A stretch of 45,050 nucleotides of DNA, taken from contig CALUKY010000020.1 of NCBI GenBank assembly GCA_944321345.1, forward strand, positions 1-45,050. The letters are read 5' to 3'. Made by a program: the position numbers and the translations under genes. Shown here one piece after another: positions 1 through 10,519 of the stretch (its first letter is position 1; the number at the start of each line of letters is the position of its first letter). The stretch comes from an uncultured Paraprevotella sp. GTDB lineage: Bacteria; Bacteroidota; Bacteroidia; Bacteroidales; Bacteroidaceae. The notes beneath the pieces were generated by a model, which saw only the letters and a program-made list of their open reading frames with translations, ran no database searches and was not told the origin of the DNA.

Positions 1-178
1 CAACACTATAAAGATACAACAATTTTCGCTAATCACCAATTTTACAACTACTTATAATTCATCGAACTCACGTTAAATATATTAACTTTTTGGATTTAAA
101 AGGACTGATTCTTAACTAAAAAAGGGCACTTGCAGTAGACCGTCAACAAAAAGATCTGATATGGTTATTTATCAAAAA
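1..178. other. AT-rich intergenic sequence, no gene seen
   Basis: I see no convincing coding region or structured element before the terminator that begins at 179. Whatever gene lies to the left is outside the window. Confidence 0.5.
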
Positions 179-221
179 ACTCTGCAGGTTTTCATACTTC
201 ACAATAGAAAACCTGCAGAGT
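179..221 (-). terminator. Rho-independent terminator of fimbrial operon 1
   Basis: A perfect 15-bp inverted repeat (179-193 with 207-221) encloses a 13-base loop. Read on the minus strand it is followed by a run of six T. It lies 26 bases past the stop of the giant adhesin gene, where the minus-strand fimbrial operon should end. Confidence 0.85.
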
Positions 222-246
222 GATAATGTTCAAAAAAGCAAACAGA

Positions 247-3200
247 TTACTTGACTACAACTTTACGGACAACTGGAGTATCCGACTGAATCTTTACCAG
301 AACCAACCCGCTGGGAATACGATTCAGTGTACAAACCTTGCTTTCCGGACGCACATGCTGAATCAGGATTCCATCTGCCGTCCACACCGTTATCTCATCC
401 AGCTGAGAATCAGATGAAACAACAAGCTGATTAGGTACTACAGAATAAACACTCAGGCGATCATCCTTATGCTCTTCCATATCTGTCGTTTCATCCATAC
501 AAATAAAATAACGACCGTGAGAAGGTCCGTTCACAGTTAATGAATACCCATCTGTCAAACAAGTTTCCGTATCCTGTTCCGCGTCGTATAGAAAGGCATG
601 ATTCAGCGCATCCACTCCATGAAAGACAAGGGTCACCGGACTGTTTTCTTGTGCAAAAACTCCTAACGGCACCAAGCGTGCATCTTTTACCTGATTGGCA
701 CTGACAGCCCGGTCACCGGCAATGGTATAGACCATAGGGGCCTGGCTATCGTTTCCGTCCAGATTCAGAATCATTTCCGCATCTTCTTCCGGCAGATATT
801 GATTGTCTGCAGCAAGAGAAGGAATCAATGTAGCCACACTCTTACCCACAGCATTCACCGCTTCTATACGGACGGTTTTCATCTTGTTTTCTCCGGTAGC
901 ATCCCCGGCATCAAAGGCCTGCATATCTGCCGTAATTTTTACAGGAACCCCTGAATTGGCTTCTGACGGATTGCTGGCTGCAACATAAAATACCGTATAA
1001 GGAGCAGCAAAACGAGGTCCATCAGACCAACGGTCTTCCTGATCATCATATACAACTGCCGGCTCCTTTTCCATATCCGGATCAAGCCAGTATTTCTGTT
1101 GCAACACATCACGGTTTGCTTCCATAAAAGCCTGAATATCCAATGAAGCCGTAAACGGATTACCAATCATCAGATACTTGCCGTCGGATGACGGATACAG
1201 GGTAATAGTAACCTCAACCGGTGGCTCGTACACATTCGGATCCTTACGACTCATCAGGGTGTCCGTCAAGAGTTTGCCGGCATTCTTACGATCCAAAGAT
1301 CCGGCAACGGTAGCCACATCATAACTTTCATCTGCCTTCGGAAAACGGAACAGCAAAGGAGTCTGTGCCTGAGAACTCCCCTGATTCAGGATTCCCTTGA
1401 CAGAAAATCCAGCACCGGCCGTATAAGGTACAGCAGCATCATTATAAACAGAACTCCAGTCTGTATCAAAAGATACAGGAAGCGATCCTCCCTGATTGTT
1501 CTCCACAATACTCGCTCCGGCACTCCAACTGCGTTGGTAAACAGCAGGATTTAGACGGTTATACCCGTTTCCGAAAGTAATATCCTTGAAATACTCTGTT
1601 TCCTGCCTGCCATTTGTTGTCGGCGCATACCAGTCACCGGCAACCACTCCCTGTAAAGGAACACTGACCGGAACCCACTGTCTGGGAGCAATCTCCATGT
1701 CAATCCAGGCTTTGTCATACAGAAGTTGCTCGGCATGGAGCATCTGGGCGCCTGGCTCAAAATGAATATCCTGACAAAGGTTCACACGATAGCGCTCTGC
1801 AGAATACTGCCCCTCATGATAATAAGCCATCAGGTCATACTGTACATTCTCTGTAGGCAGCTGCATATGCTCCGGACGACTGCTGTTTATCCAGGCATTT
1901 CCCGAATCGCCGAAACCGGCCATGTATAGCTCCACCCTACTGTCTTTCGGCAGAATAACCTTGGAGAACAGCATCGGTATATAACCGTTGGCCGTCGTAT
2001 TGTCCTCATTAGTCGGATAGCTGTCTGCATCTGTTTTCTTCAAATCATCCTTATCAGCACGTTTCCAGTTGGCATCATTATTCCAGTTTCCGGTAGCATC
2101 CGAAGCACTCCATTTCAGATACTCGGGAACCACCTTCATTTCTATATGAAACACTCCAAAGCAACTGTTTGCAGAAGCTTGATCCTCTTCCATTTTTTCT
2201 TCAAAGTGAATAGCCAAGGTATAGGCATATCCCTCCTTCGGCGTGAATTGGAACCCGTTGCTCTGAATAGTATTCGTATCAAAATAGATTTCCATATAAT
2301 CATCGTAAGGAGAATCTGTCGTATAAGGATGAGCCTGTAACGACTTTATGACACCTACCGGCAAGGAATATTCACTGAAATCTGTAGGAAAGAAGGTTTC
2401 ATTCTTATAAGCCGGATCATTGGTATCAATGAGATAAACCTTATTGAAGATATCCGGAGAAGCCGAAGTAACCATACCCAGACTTTCAGCACCGGATGTT
2501 ACCAGTTTGGCACCACGCAAACTGACCTTCAATGGCTTTGCCTCCGAAAGTTCATCAATCTGACCAAGACCGATACGCAAACCGGGATTAAACTCTTCCG
2601 ACGGATATTTCAAAGCATTAAATCCGGCACGAAGCTGTGGAGCAGCACCGGATGCATTCAACTCCAAAGGAATATAGGACCAACATACATTGGCCCACAA
2701 CGTAGGATCTATATTTCCTCCGGGCGGCACCAACGTAGGAATAGGCTGAACAACCAGTTTCAGTCCGGACTGAAGTAAGGTGATATCAATTTTATCTTTA
2801 TGCAACACCAGACGGTTATTCAACGCTTCATTATGATCCTTGGCCTGAATATAATGGTCTATCAGGCTGATCGCATCCTGAGTCAGGGTCTCTGTCTTTC
2901 CGTCAATGGTTTCATAGACACCCGGCACAACCCCGGACAAGTCTGTCTTATCAGGAAATATATCCCGGAAAGTAAGCAAGGCACTCTCCAACGACTCGTC
3001 TCCATATAGCGGATTGGCCTCTAAAAACTCCTCTTCAGAACCGAAGAACCAGTCAAAATACACTCCTTTGTCTACTGTTATGTATGACTCTGTTCCGTCT
3101 TCATTACTTTGAGGAATCCTCACCTGAGCAGAAAAACTGAAAATCTGACCGGCACAGAAGTCGGTCGTCGGATCAACCACCTCACCATTCACACGAAGCA

Positions 3201-6195
3201 GGCTTTGTGCGGTCACATAAAAAGGGGTAACAATAGCGCATGTCTCATTAATACTTTCTGCAAAATCTTCCGCGTTCGCCTCGTTTCCATCATTAATCTG
3301 GATCAGCATCAAATAAGAACGGTTTGGAGTCAGCTTTGAGTAAAAATCTACAGCCAGTGCCCTGATTCCCGCTTCATCTGTGGTACTGTAAAAGAAATAC
3401 TTGCCTTTATTGGCTCCGGTTCCTTCATTGTCCCGTGGCAGGCTCGGACGCTTCTCTCCATATAAGGTATTGTTCTCGAATGTCAGATCAAAGAACATGG
3501 AATTGTACTTCTCACTGTAGAAACCTTCACCTTCTTCATCATTTCCGATTTCTACCACTGACGCTTCGATCGCTCCTTCATAATCGGAAGGGTTCGCTGC
3601 CAGATAAGTATCATATTTGACCTTGTCAATAAAGCAAAAATCTATACCTTCAATCTCAGGCTTACCTTCTACATCTCCAAGGCGTGACAAAAGGCGTTCC
3701 CAATCCAGTTCAATACTCATCAAAGTCCGTTCGTTGACACAGGTCGCTTCCAACTGGGTTATCTTGGCACTTGGAGTGGCCATATAAACACGTATATCAT
3801 CAAGATACATGTCACCGCCCACTGTAGAAGCACTGTTATTTTCCACCTGAAGGACATAAGAATCAAACTGTACATGACTATCGATGATGAAAGAAAAATA
3901 CATTTGCATCCATTCATTGGTTCCAGATCCCGTTCCTGGCATACCACTCAAGAAATCAGTACGCCGTATCTGCCCGGAAGCATGACGGAATATCGGGACA
4001 TATATTTCTTCGCCAGTTTTATTATCCTTCGTCACTCCCATTACGGAGAAAAGCATACCTGCATCTGATAGATCCGACTCATTTACAGCACTTTTCACCC
4101 ATGCGGTTACAAACATTTCCGAACCCGGACACAAATTCTGTCTGAATGGCAAACGGGCGATAACACCGGCACGGTCCGACGCGTCAATGTACATATGGTA
4201 GGTACTTCCGGGAAGCGGCTGGGCTTTTGAAGAACTCTCCCAATAGAGATTCTCCATGAACCCGCTCATAATGGCATAATATCCCCATTCTGGATAATAT
4301 CCATTCTGCTTTTTAAAATCATTGCCGTTTGCTCCATCATAGAAACTGTAACTGTTAGAAGTCCAGTCCAACGGAAACGGATAATACCCCTTTTCCCCAT
4401 ATATATTTCCTACCGTATAATCATAATCAAAATTCAGTTTCGTAAGTAACTGATAATTTTCTTCCAGATACTTGTCTGTACGGAACTGATAAAATTTCAT
4501 ATACTCATCCTGTATGCTTCCATCCTCAATTTGTTTCAGCTGGGATTGAGTGATCAAACGGGTATCGCGGACAAAGGTCAGATGATACTTCGCGATATTA
4601 TAGGTTTTGCCTCCTACAGTCTTGGTTACAAATATGGTTGCCGTACTGTTATTAGCATTCACATATTGGGTATTATCCTTAGGGTTTGTTTGTGGATAGC
4701 GAAATTGAATGACACGCGACGTGTCTGAAAGACTGGTCGTCTGCAAAGTTACTCCAGAACCTCCGTCCACCAATCTAACATTCAAATTACTGTGATCTTC
4801 TGTTTTCTCTACACCCGGGATCGCATACGATCTGGCATCCTTTGACAAAGCGACAACTTCAAGCGTGTGATTTGACACACGGGTAAACGGAAAAGAGATG
4901 TCATACACTTCCAGATATTTTCCGTCATCTCCTCCTCCTTGATACTCCGGATCCTTCAAGCGGTTTATGCCATTTGTTTCCGTGCCGGTATTCCCCTGAC
5001 CGTCATCCGGACCATCTACAGTTTGAATATAGTAAATGACACGGTGAGTAAGAGTCGGTTCATAAGTCAATCCGTCTGGTTGGTTCGTAGGATAGAACTG
5101 TGAAGAACCGGAAACAGAAGTACTGAATTTCTGGGTAAAATCCGTATATCCGGATACATCACATCCCACCAGATAGTAATTGTTATCGTTGGCGCCAATA
5201 CCACCAAACCATGTTTCAAACTCTTCATCGGTAGGAACATAAAAGTTCATTTCCATCAGATCACCCGAGGTTAGTGGCTTACCGATATATCCGTTAGCCA
5301 TTCTGTATGGCTGGATATTGCCTGTCGGTGTCAAAAGATCCCACACTTCACCTCCATTGACATTCTGGGTACGAAAAATTCCATCATTTTGAAAGCTATA
5401 CCAACGCTGATAAGAAACGACACTGGAAACACGCAGTTTATCAGGTACAACCAATTTAACAGAAGTTCCCTTATGCACATAAATGGTATCCATAGATACA
5501 TGGGCTGCCTGGATCTGAGTGGTTCCATCCTGTAAGGTAAACCAGGGAGTCTCATCGTTAAACCGGTCCAGATTTTTTGTGGCCTCTGATATTTGTGTTC
5601 TTAAATCAAACCATTTGGATCTTTTATGCGTCACCCAATCACTTGCAATATCCAACCTGTTTGAATACAGCGTAATCTCATTTATGGCCAGAAAATCCGA
5701 AGATGCCCCGGGAGCCAATTGCAAACGTAAATATTTGACATTCTTTACCTGCTGGTCCAAAAAATAATCATTGTCACGACGGGACCTGTCATTCTGAAAC
5801 TCCTTTATGGAAGTCCATGATTGACCATCAAAGGAAATGTACACTATAATGGTCTCTTCTCTCTCTAAAGGATTACCACTGCCATAAATATGAAAGCCAA
5901 ATATAGAAACAGGAGTCGGGAAGGACAGGTTTACATTAATCGTTCCCGCTTGGGTAGAATACCACCATGTTCCCTCTCTCTTTCCGTCGAATGCATTTTG
6001 TATACCTCTATTCACATCATTTCCTGCCGGAACATCTTCAGGTGTTCTTGCCGTAATGGTTGCATTCTGCGTACTCACCTTTGGATAATAAACGTCCAGA
6101 AACTTATTACCGACAACCTGTGCGTCTGTATGGTAAGGGAAGCTTAAAGCACAGACAAACAACAAACAATAAACAAACAAGCGTATATATTTCAT
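247..6195 (-). CDS. Giant F5/8-type-C surface adhesin, probable T9SS cargo
   Basis: This 1982-residue protein is the last gene of fimbrial operon 1. A signal peptide covers about residues 1-26. Residues 30-178 look like a discoidin (F5/8 type C) carbohydrate- or surface-binding domain, with the pattern AFDGKREGTWW and a closing LAINEITLYS strand. The long middle is beta-rich, with no recognised catalytic site. The last 70 residues resemble a T9SS C-terminal sorting domain: an EITVWTADG strand, a short RIPSGLVLVKI segment, and the end VRKVVVK. It starts 17 bases after the preceding fimbrial lipoprotein gene, so it is co-transcribed. By position it corresponds to Mfa5 of Porphyromonas gingivalis, the large accessory protein of Mfa1 fimbriae, although I see no von Willebrand A domain. 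Its role as tip or surface adhesin is inference; the F5/8 domain and sorting tail are fairly clear. Confidence 0.8.
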   Translation of the reverse strand: MKYIRLFVYCLLFVCALSFPYHTDAQVVGNKFLDVYYPKVSTQNATITARTPEDVPAGNDVNRGIQNAFDGKREGTWWYSTQAGTINVNLSFPTPVSIFGFHIYGSGNPLEREETIIVYISFDGQSWTSIKEFQNDRSRRDNDYFLDQQVKNVKYLRLQLAPGASSDFLAINEITLYSNRLDIASDWVTHKRSKWFDLRTQISEATKNLDRFNDETPWFTLQDGTTQIQAAHVSMDTIYVHKGTSVKLVVPDKLRVSSVVSYQRWYSFQNDGIFRTQNVNGGEVWDLLTPTGNIQPYRMANGYIGKPLTSGDLMEMNFYVPTDEEFETWFGGIGANDNNYYLVGCDVSGYTDFTQKFSTSVSGSSQFYPTNQPDGLTYEPTLTHRVIYYIQTVDGPDDGQGNTGTETNGINRLKDPEYQGGGDDGKYLEVYDISFPFTRVSNHTLEVVALSKDARSYAIPGVEKTEDHSNLNVRLVDGGSGVTLQTTSLSDTSRVIQFRYPQTNPKDNTQYVNANNSTATIFVTKTVGGKTYNIAKYHLTFVRDTRLITQSQLKQIEDGSIQDEYMKFYQFRTDKYLEENYQLLTKLNFDYDYTVGNIYGEKGYYPFPLDWTSNSYSFYDGANGNDFKKQNGYYPEWGYYAIMSGFMENLYWESSSKAQPLPGSTYHMYIDASDRAGVIARLPFRQNLCPGSEMFVTAWVKSAVNESDLSDAGMLFSVMGVTKDNKTGEEIYVPIFRHASGQIRRTDFLSGMPGTGSGTNEWMQMYFSFIIDSHVQFDSYVLQVENNSASTVGGDMYLDDIRVYMATPSAKITQLEATCVNERTLMSIELDWERLLSRLGDVEGKPEIEGIDFCFIDKVKYDTYLAANPSDYEGAIEASVVEIGNDEEGEGFYSEKYNSMFFDLTFENNTLYGEKRPSLPRDNEGTGANKGKYFFYSTTDEAGIRALAVDFYSKLTPNRSYLMLIQINDGNEANAEDFAESINETCAIVTPFYVTAQSLLRVNGEVVDPTTDFCAGQIFSFSAQVRIPQSNEDGTESYITVDKGVYFDWFFGSEEEFLEANPLYGDESLESALLTFRDIFPDKTDLSGVVPGVYETIDGKTETLTQDAISLIDHYIQAKDHNEALNNRLVLHKDKIDITLLQSGLKLVVQPIPTLVPPGGNIDPTLWANVCWSYIPLELNASGAAPQLRAGFNALKYPSEEFNPGLRIGLGQIDELSEAKPLKVSLRGAKLVTSGAESLGMVTSASPDIFNKVYLIDTNDPAYKNETFFPTDFSEYSLPVGVIKSLQAHPYTTDSPYDDYMEIYFDTNTIQSNGFQFTPKEGYAYTLAIHFEEKMEEDQASANSCFGVFHIEMKVVPEYLKWSASDATGNWNNDANWKRADKDDLKKTDADSYPTNEDNTTANGYIPMLFSKVILPKDSRVELYMAGFGDSGNAWINSSRPEHMQLPTENVQYDLMAYYHEGQYSAERYRVNLCQDIHFEPGAQMLHAEQLLYDKAWIDMEIAPRQWVPVSVPLQGVVAGDWYAPTTNGRQETEYFKDITFGNGYNRLNPAVYQRSWSAGASIVENNQGGSLPVSFDTDWSSVYNDAAVPYTAGAGFSVKGILNQGSSQAQTPLLFRFPKADESYDVATVAGSLDRKNAGKLLTDTLMSRKDPNVYEPPVEVTITLYPSSDGKYLMIGNPFTASLDIQAFMEANRDVLQQKYWLDPDMEKEPAVVYDDQEDRWSDGPRFAAPYTVFYVAASNPSEANSGVPVKITADMQAFDAGDATGENKMKTVRIEAVNAVGKSVATLIPSLAADNQYLPEEDAEMILNLDGNDSQAPMVYTIAGDRAVSANQVKDARLVPLGVFAQENSPVTLVFHGVDALNHAFLYDAEQDTETCLTDGYSLTVNGPSHGRYFICMDETTDMEEHKDDRLSVYSVVPNQLVVSSDSQLDEITVWTADGILIQHVRPESKVCTLNRIPSGLVLVKIQSDTPVVRKVVVK

Positions 6196-6212
6196 ATGAC
6201 ATCTCCTCCCTT

Positions 6213-7589
6213 TTATTTAAACATACAAAGTCTTTCGGGCTTCAAATAATCAAAATTGGAATTCACAGACCGTCCTTGTGTCTTGAACGAAAAATCGGCA
6301 AGATCTGCAGTAATCAGCTTCACGGTATACGTACGATGATAGGACGCGTCTCCGTTTTTCCAGGTAGCGACCAACTGAAGATCAAACTGTTTTCCGACTG
6401 TAGCCGTAACATGTCCTTTCAGGGTAGTTCCTCCGGATGTTGCTCCATCAAAATCTATTCCGGTTACCGGATGAAGAATATTCCAGGTCGTACTCAGATC
6501 AGACACATTGGAACCACCGGCCACACTGACCTCGAAAACGAACTGACATCCCTCCGGAACCTTGATTTCATAGGTGTCCGGTGAAAAACCCACATTCACC
6601 TCAACAGGAAAACTGCCTATCGGACTAACCCAACAGGTTGCATCCAGATTAAAATCTGAATAATTCAGTTGTAACTTCAGGGGGAATATACTGTTTCTCG
6701 GAAGATCATCCCTCTGGGTAACAGCGCGATAAACCGTTCCTCCCTTTTCATCCGTCACGATTTCCACTTGAAAAGGATTTCCTGAAGGAGAAGAATTAAC
6801 ATAAAAATCCGGAATTGCCAGTTGTCCTGTTTCCGCACTGCCGTCAGCGACCAAAGTTCCGTCACCAGACATACTGATAACCTTTTTCCGGTCATAGTGA
6901 ACATCTTCGGGATTATTGTTATCAGAAAAAAGAGCAATCCGGTCAGCATACCCTTCAAAAGAAAAACCTGTCACCTTAGCTCCTGCCTTACCCGTCACAG
7001 AAGCCCTGATTTTACTGACCAGACGGTCTAATGCTATAGAGACAGCCTTGGTTTCAGACGTTACGGTAACCGTCTGTTTGGCACTCATCGGAATAAAGCT
7101 ATTCTTAAAATCAATTTTTGAAACCGGATCCTGAAGTACGATTTCATCAATATCAGGCATGGTTTCACCTTCTTTAAGATCAATCAGATTTCCCCATTCC
7201 TCACTATAACAAGAGGCAATATTGGCAAAGGCGTAAACCGTATAGTCTCCGATGTCTATCTGGAAAGGTTCAGACAACCAGATTCTCAGATTTCCGTCTT
7301 TGGCCAATGGATTTGAAGACAAATCCGGATAAAACTTCTTAATAACGGTACCATTCTGAACCAGAAAGACACAAAGATTGTGCATATACTCCGAGTTCGT
7401 CCCCACTTCACTGGCTCTCGAATTCAAGTCCCCTTCCTCACGTGCGGTAAGGTTCAGCTGCATCGTAATGGTATCCATACCTGCACGACCATATTCATCG
7501 TCCGTGATACACGATGTCACAGAAACAAGGCCGAGCAGCAACAATAGCCTTCTGCACACAACACGCAATATCTGTTTCGTATAATACAT
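6213..7589 (-). CDS. Fimbrillin-like accessory lipoprotein (Mfa4/FimE position)
   Basis: This 458-residue lipoprotein has a signal peptide ending at a lipobox-like VTSC, with the lipidated cysteine near residue 27. The N-terminal half is beta-rich and carries a pattern seen in minor FimA/Mfa subunits: a strand with YMHNLCVFLVQNG, a DIGDYTVYAFAN segment, and IPMSAK followed by a variable strand and LDRLVSKIRA. No enzymatic motif is visible. It lies 24 bases downstream of a larger fimbrillin-like gene and 17 bases upstream of the giant adhesin gene. I infer a minor or tip-proximal subunit that adapts the adhesin to the fibre. The exact family (Mfa4, FimE or DUF4906-like) cannot be settled by eye. 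Confidence 0.7.
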   Translation of the reverse strand: MYYTKQILRVVCRRLLLLLGLVSVTSCITDDEYGRAGMDTITMQLNLTAREEGDLNSRASEVGTNSEYMHNLCVFLVQNGTVIKKFYPDLSSNPLAKDGNLRIWLSEPFQIDIGDYTVYAFANIASCYSEEWGNLIDLKEGETMPDIDEIVLQDPVSKIDFKNSFIPMSAKQTVTVTSETKAVSIALDRLVSKIRASVTGKAGAKVTGFSFEGYADRIALFSDNNNPEDVHYDRKKVISMSGDGTLVADGSAETGQLAIPDFYVNSSPSGNPFQVEIVTDEKGGTVYRAVTQRDDLPRNSIFPLKLQLNYSDFNLDATCWVSPIGSFPVEVNVGFSPDTYEIKVPEGCQFVFEVSVAGGSNVSDLSTTWNILHPVTGIDFDGATSGGTTLKGHVTATVGKQFDLQLVATWKNGDASYHRTYTVKLITADLADFSFKTQGRSVNSNFDYLKPERLCMFK

Positions 7590-7613
7590 AATCCTTTTTA
7601 AAAATTTAATTCA

Positions 7614-9386
7614 TCACATAGGAAGAACTTCTTCAGGAAGCAACAACCAGTCTTTAACATATATGTCCAGAAGGATATTCTCATCCGTCTCCGGCACTTC
7701 ACTTCCCAACGAATAGATACTATTTACGGTGAGCTTATAAATGTTATTACGGACAATGGCATACTCCATAATCCCTTTCTTGGTCGCGTCATGATCATTG
7801 CTGTGACGAACCCACCAGGTATAATAGCAAACCGCTTTCTCATAGGTGCGTACACCATATTGTTTTAGTTCCATACGGGTAACTTTCTGATTCTGATCCA
7901 GAGTCACCGCATACACACCTCCGTTTTTAGTTGCAGAATAGCCACACTCAGTCATCATATAATTTTTCCAGTCCAAACGGTCATGATCAGCCTCAGTCAG
8001 GAGAACATCATCCGTTTTTCCTTCAAGTTCCTTTTTCAGGAAGTCATCATACCCGGAAGGATCATTATCCACCAGTTCGGAGGATATAAAATCTTTGACA
8101 TCTCCCCAGGTACGGCAATTTTTCAACCCGGCAAATCCGGCATTACCGACATGAAACCGGCTGCCATAAAACGCGGCCATCATATCCTCCATAGAAGCAT
8201 ACAGCCTGCTGCCATAGGCAAAAAAAGTATTGCCATCCTTATAATTGGATATGCCTTCCGGATGGAATGTGGCCTTAAAAACCACTCCTGTACTATAACG
8301 GGTGCCCGCCTCATCAGCATCAGTAGTATTTTCCAATGTATAACCGATGCGATACCATATTTCCTTTCCGTCGGAAACTTCCGTTCCGGTTTTGACATAC
8401 TCTGCCCACCACTTCGAATCAGCGCTCCCGTTCTCAAACCAAATCCGGTAAAGATCAGAAACAGGTCTTCCGGATACCCCCCCAATGATAAAACTATGGT
8501 TTGCGGCAGTCTTGCCGGAAGTCCACGGGTCTAGCACATAATTGGATGCCACTCCCTGATCGTCCAAGGTTTCATCTCCAAGATAAGACAAGTCGGTACC
8601 TGAAACATCTTTTGCGACCCGCTTCATCAGATAACTGCCCGCAATAAGATTATTTACCAAAGCTGCTCCGGTGATTTCCACGGTCGCATTCCGGTAAGCC
8701 GAATCGGTACAAGTATAGGATGCATCGGCCTTATAGTCCAGTCTTGCCGCCATCCGCTCCACCATTACGGTTGCTGTTGCCGGATTGTCTTGGGGATTGG
8801 AGTCAAGGGTAAACTCCGCATCATGAGCAGATGTCATCACAAAATCAGAATAGGCGGCAGGATCTGATCCGGAAACATTCCATGCCTGCGTCTGTATATA
8901 ATCGCGCACATCTCCCAATGTCAGTTCCCTGCCACTCCACCACTCTATTCCGGGATTGACCACTACAAGTACCCGATAAGTACCGTTTTCCAGAGTTATC
9001 GGCCTGGGGGCGGTTGTATATGTACCATTTTCACCCGCCGATGAAAAAAAAAATGGCACGATTGCCAGAATCGGTGTATCGGCGTCTCCATTTATACCGG
9101 CGTCACTCTGGAAGAAAAAGGCGACAGCCTTGGTGATCCGATTCTCATAATCCTGCCCTTCCTCCAATCCGTCACCTTGCTCTCCTCCTGTCGGATTAGC
9201 CCGCGTAGCACTCCCTGATGCAGACACAAGGCTCAAGGACACATAAGATCGGGGCTGCATACCATCATCCGTATGTTCCTCTCCATAGTTCTCAGAAATG
9301 CATCCTGTAACCAATCCACAGAAAAGCATACATCCGAACAGAGCTGTTATTGTATATAAAACCTTTCTATACATAAGCGTTTTCAA
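7614..9386 (-). CDS. Mfa1/FimA-family fimbrillin lipoprotein, accessory
   Basis: This 590-residue lipoprotein has a lipobox (LVTGC, cysteine about 29). An Arg-containing segment (SATRANP) lies shortly after it, where FimA/Mfa1 precursors are trimmed by an Arg-specific protease. The C-terminal segment RNNIYKLTVNSIYSLG followed by DIYVKDW is the hallmark of the fimbrillin C-terminal domain that supplies the polymerising strand. It follows the anchor gene by 6 bases. Because the main pilin gene lies upstream of the anchor, this copy is best read as an Mfa3-like accessory subunit, but it could polymerise. A run of ten identical bases (9044-9053, T on the coding strand) lies near codon 112, where slippage would abolish the protein. 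Confidence 0.82.
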   Translation of the reverse strand: MKTLMYRKVLYTITALFGCMLFCGLVTGCISENYGEEHTDDGMQPRSYVSLSLVSASGSATRANPTGGEQGDGLEEGQDYENRITKAVAFFFQSDAGINGDADTPILAIVPFFFSSAGENGTYTTAPRPITLENGTYRVLVVVNPGIEWWSGRELTLGDVRDYIQTQAWNVSGSDPAAYSDFVMTSAHDAEFTLDSNPQDNPATATVMVERMAARLDYKADASYTCTDSAYRNATVEITGAALVNNLIAGSYLMKRVAKDVSGTDLSYLGDETLDDQGVASNYVLDPWTSGKTAANHSFIIGGVSGRPVSDLYRIWFENGSADSKWWAEYVKTGTEVSDGKEIWYRIGYTLENTTDADEAGTRYSTGVVFKATFHPEGISNYKDGNTFFAYGSRLYASMEDMMAAFYGSRFHVGNAGFAGLKNCRTWGDVKDFISSELVDNDPSGYDDFLKKELEGKTDDVLLTEADHDRLDWKNYMMTECGYSATKNGGVYAVTLDQNQKVTRMELKQYGVRTYEKAVCYYTWWVRHSNDHDATKKGIMEYAIVRNNIYKLTVNSIYSLGSEVPETDENILLDIYVKDWLLLPEEVLPM

Positions 9387-9392
9387 AACTCG

Positions 9393-10487
9393 TTACAAAT
9401 CCTCAAACTGAACACGCTTGCTCCAACCCAGTATACTGATACTGATATTTACATAAGCAAGGCGATCTCCCTTAAGAAAGAAATCAAGCTGATAATCATA
9501 GCCACGATCCAGAAATTCCTGTTCCGTATATCGGTAAATGTCCTCACTCGTACGCAAACGGCTGAGCAGATCAGGCAAGTTCACCCGAATCACCTCAACC
9601 CCGGTGATTTTGTTGACCACAGACAGAATACCGTCATCAGCCGCATTTTCATGATACAGAATTCTGGAAGTCATAAAATCGGCATGGGCGATCTTTCCAA
9701 TCCCCTCTATCGGCTCTCCGTTAGGATCAAATGCCGGCGTGCGGTCATCGGTATTCCAGGTTGCATGCGGCGTATAGACCACGGTTTGGTGCTCATCAAG
9801 CGCATTATCCCATAGCAAACGGGCATTGCGGTCGGTTATGGTCATCTCATAGTTGGCCACATCCATTTGTGAGGGATCATCCAACTCACGCAGGGTCACA
9901 TTGATTTTTTTAGTGTCACGCACCAAAGATACGGTATGATAGGTAGGCTTTTCCGCAAAAACTTCTACAGGCTCTATCTCCATTCCATGCCAAAGCGTGT
10001 CCAGCGGAAGTCCCTTGTTCTCCACCAGCAATACCCCACCTTGTTCTGTGGTTTCCAGACGTATATCCAGATCAGTCATATCCGCTCCGCTCTGTAACTC
10101 CGAGCGCACAAAATGCGCACGCTCGCTTTCCTGAAGCTTATCGTAAGCATCCTGACCGGCAAGAACAATGAATTTATACTTTCCGGGTTGCAGATCCATG
10201 TGCATCATATACGACGGATCGGCCAGCGGTTTCATGTCCAGGATATTGGCCTCCGACTGACGGGTTATGTATTTTCCCTGCTCGTCAAAGACATATACAT
10301 CAACACCACCTACATGATCGGAAAACATATTGGCGCGCTCTAAATTATAGTCGTACCTGAAACTCAGATAAAGACCTATAGGGCAGTCTTCACGGTCTTC
10401 GGTCATAAGAGAACAGGAAGTGAATCCCCAAACGGACAAAGCTGCAAGACACAACCTGACCAGACGCATTACAGAAAAATACTTCAT
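9393..10487 (-). CDS. FimB/Mfa2-family fimbrial anchor lipoprotein
   Basis: This 364-residue lipoprotein (cysteine about 25 in GFTSC) carries the family hallmark DREDCP at residues 31-36. It continues with LYLSFRYDYN, then VDVYVFDEQGKYI and the LQPGKYKFIVLAG strand. These are characteristic of FimB/Mfa2, which sits in the outer membrane, caps the fibre base and limits its length. It follows the main fimbrillin after a 262-base gap that holds a strong terminator-like hairpin, so it is probably made at lower levels than the pilin. The next gene starts 6 bases after its stop. The family assignment is confident; the anchoring role comes from knowledge of the family. Confidence 0.9.
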   Translation of the reverse strand: MKYFSVMRLVRLCLAALSVWGFTSCSLMTEDREDCPIGLYLSFRYDYNLERANMFSDHVGGVDVYVFDEQGKYITRQSEANILDMKPLADPSYMMHMDLQPGKYKFIVLAGQDAYDKLQESERAHFVRSELQSGADMTDLDIRLETTEQGGVLLVENKGLPLDTLWHGMEIEPVEVFAEKPTYHTVSLVRDTKKINVTLRELDDPSQMDVANYEMTITDRNARLLWDNALDEHQTVVYTPHATWNTDDRTPAFDPNGEPIEGIGKIAHADFMTSRILYHENAADDGILSVVNKITGVEVIRVNLPDLLSRLRTSEDIYRYTEQEFLDRGYDYQLDFFLKGDRLAYVNISISILGWSKRVQFEDL

Positions 10488-10519
10488 ATGGATATGTTTT
10501 TATTTTTTCTTTATTTGGT

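Noticed and set aside
247-6195. Von Willebrand A domain as in P. gingivalis Mfa5
   Set aside because: I found no DxSxS metal-site motif with the right following pattern; the N-terminal domain is F5/8-like instead.
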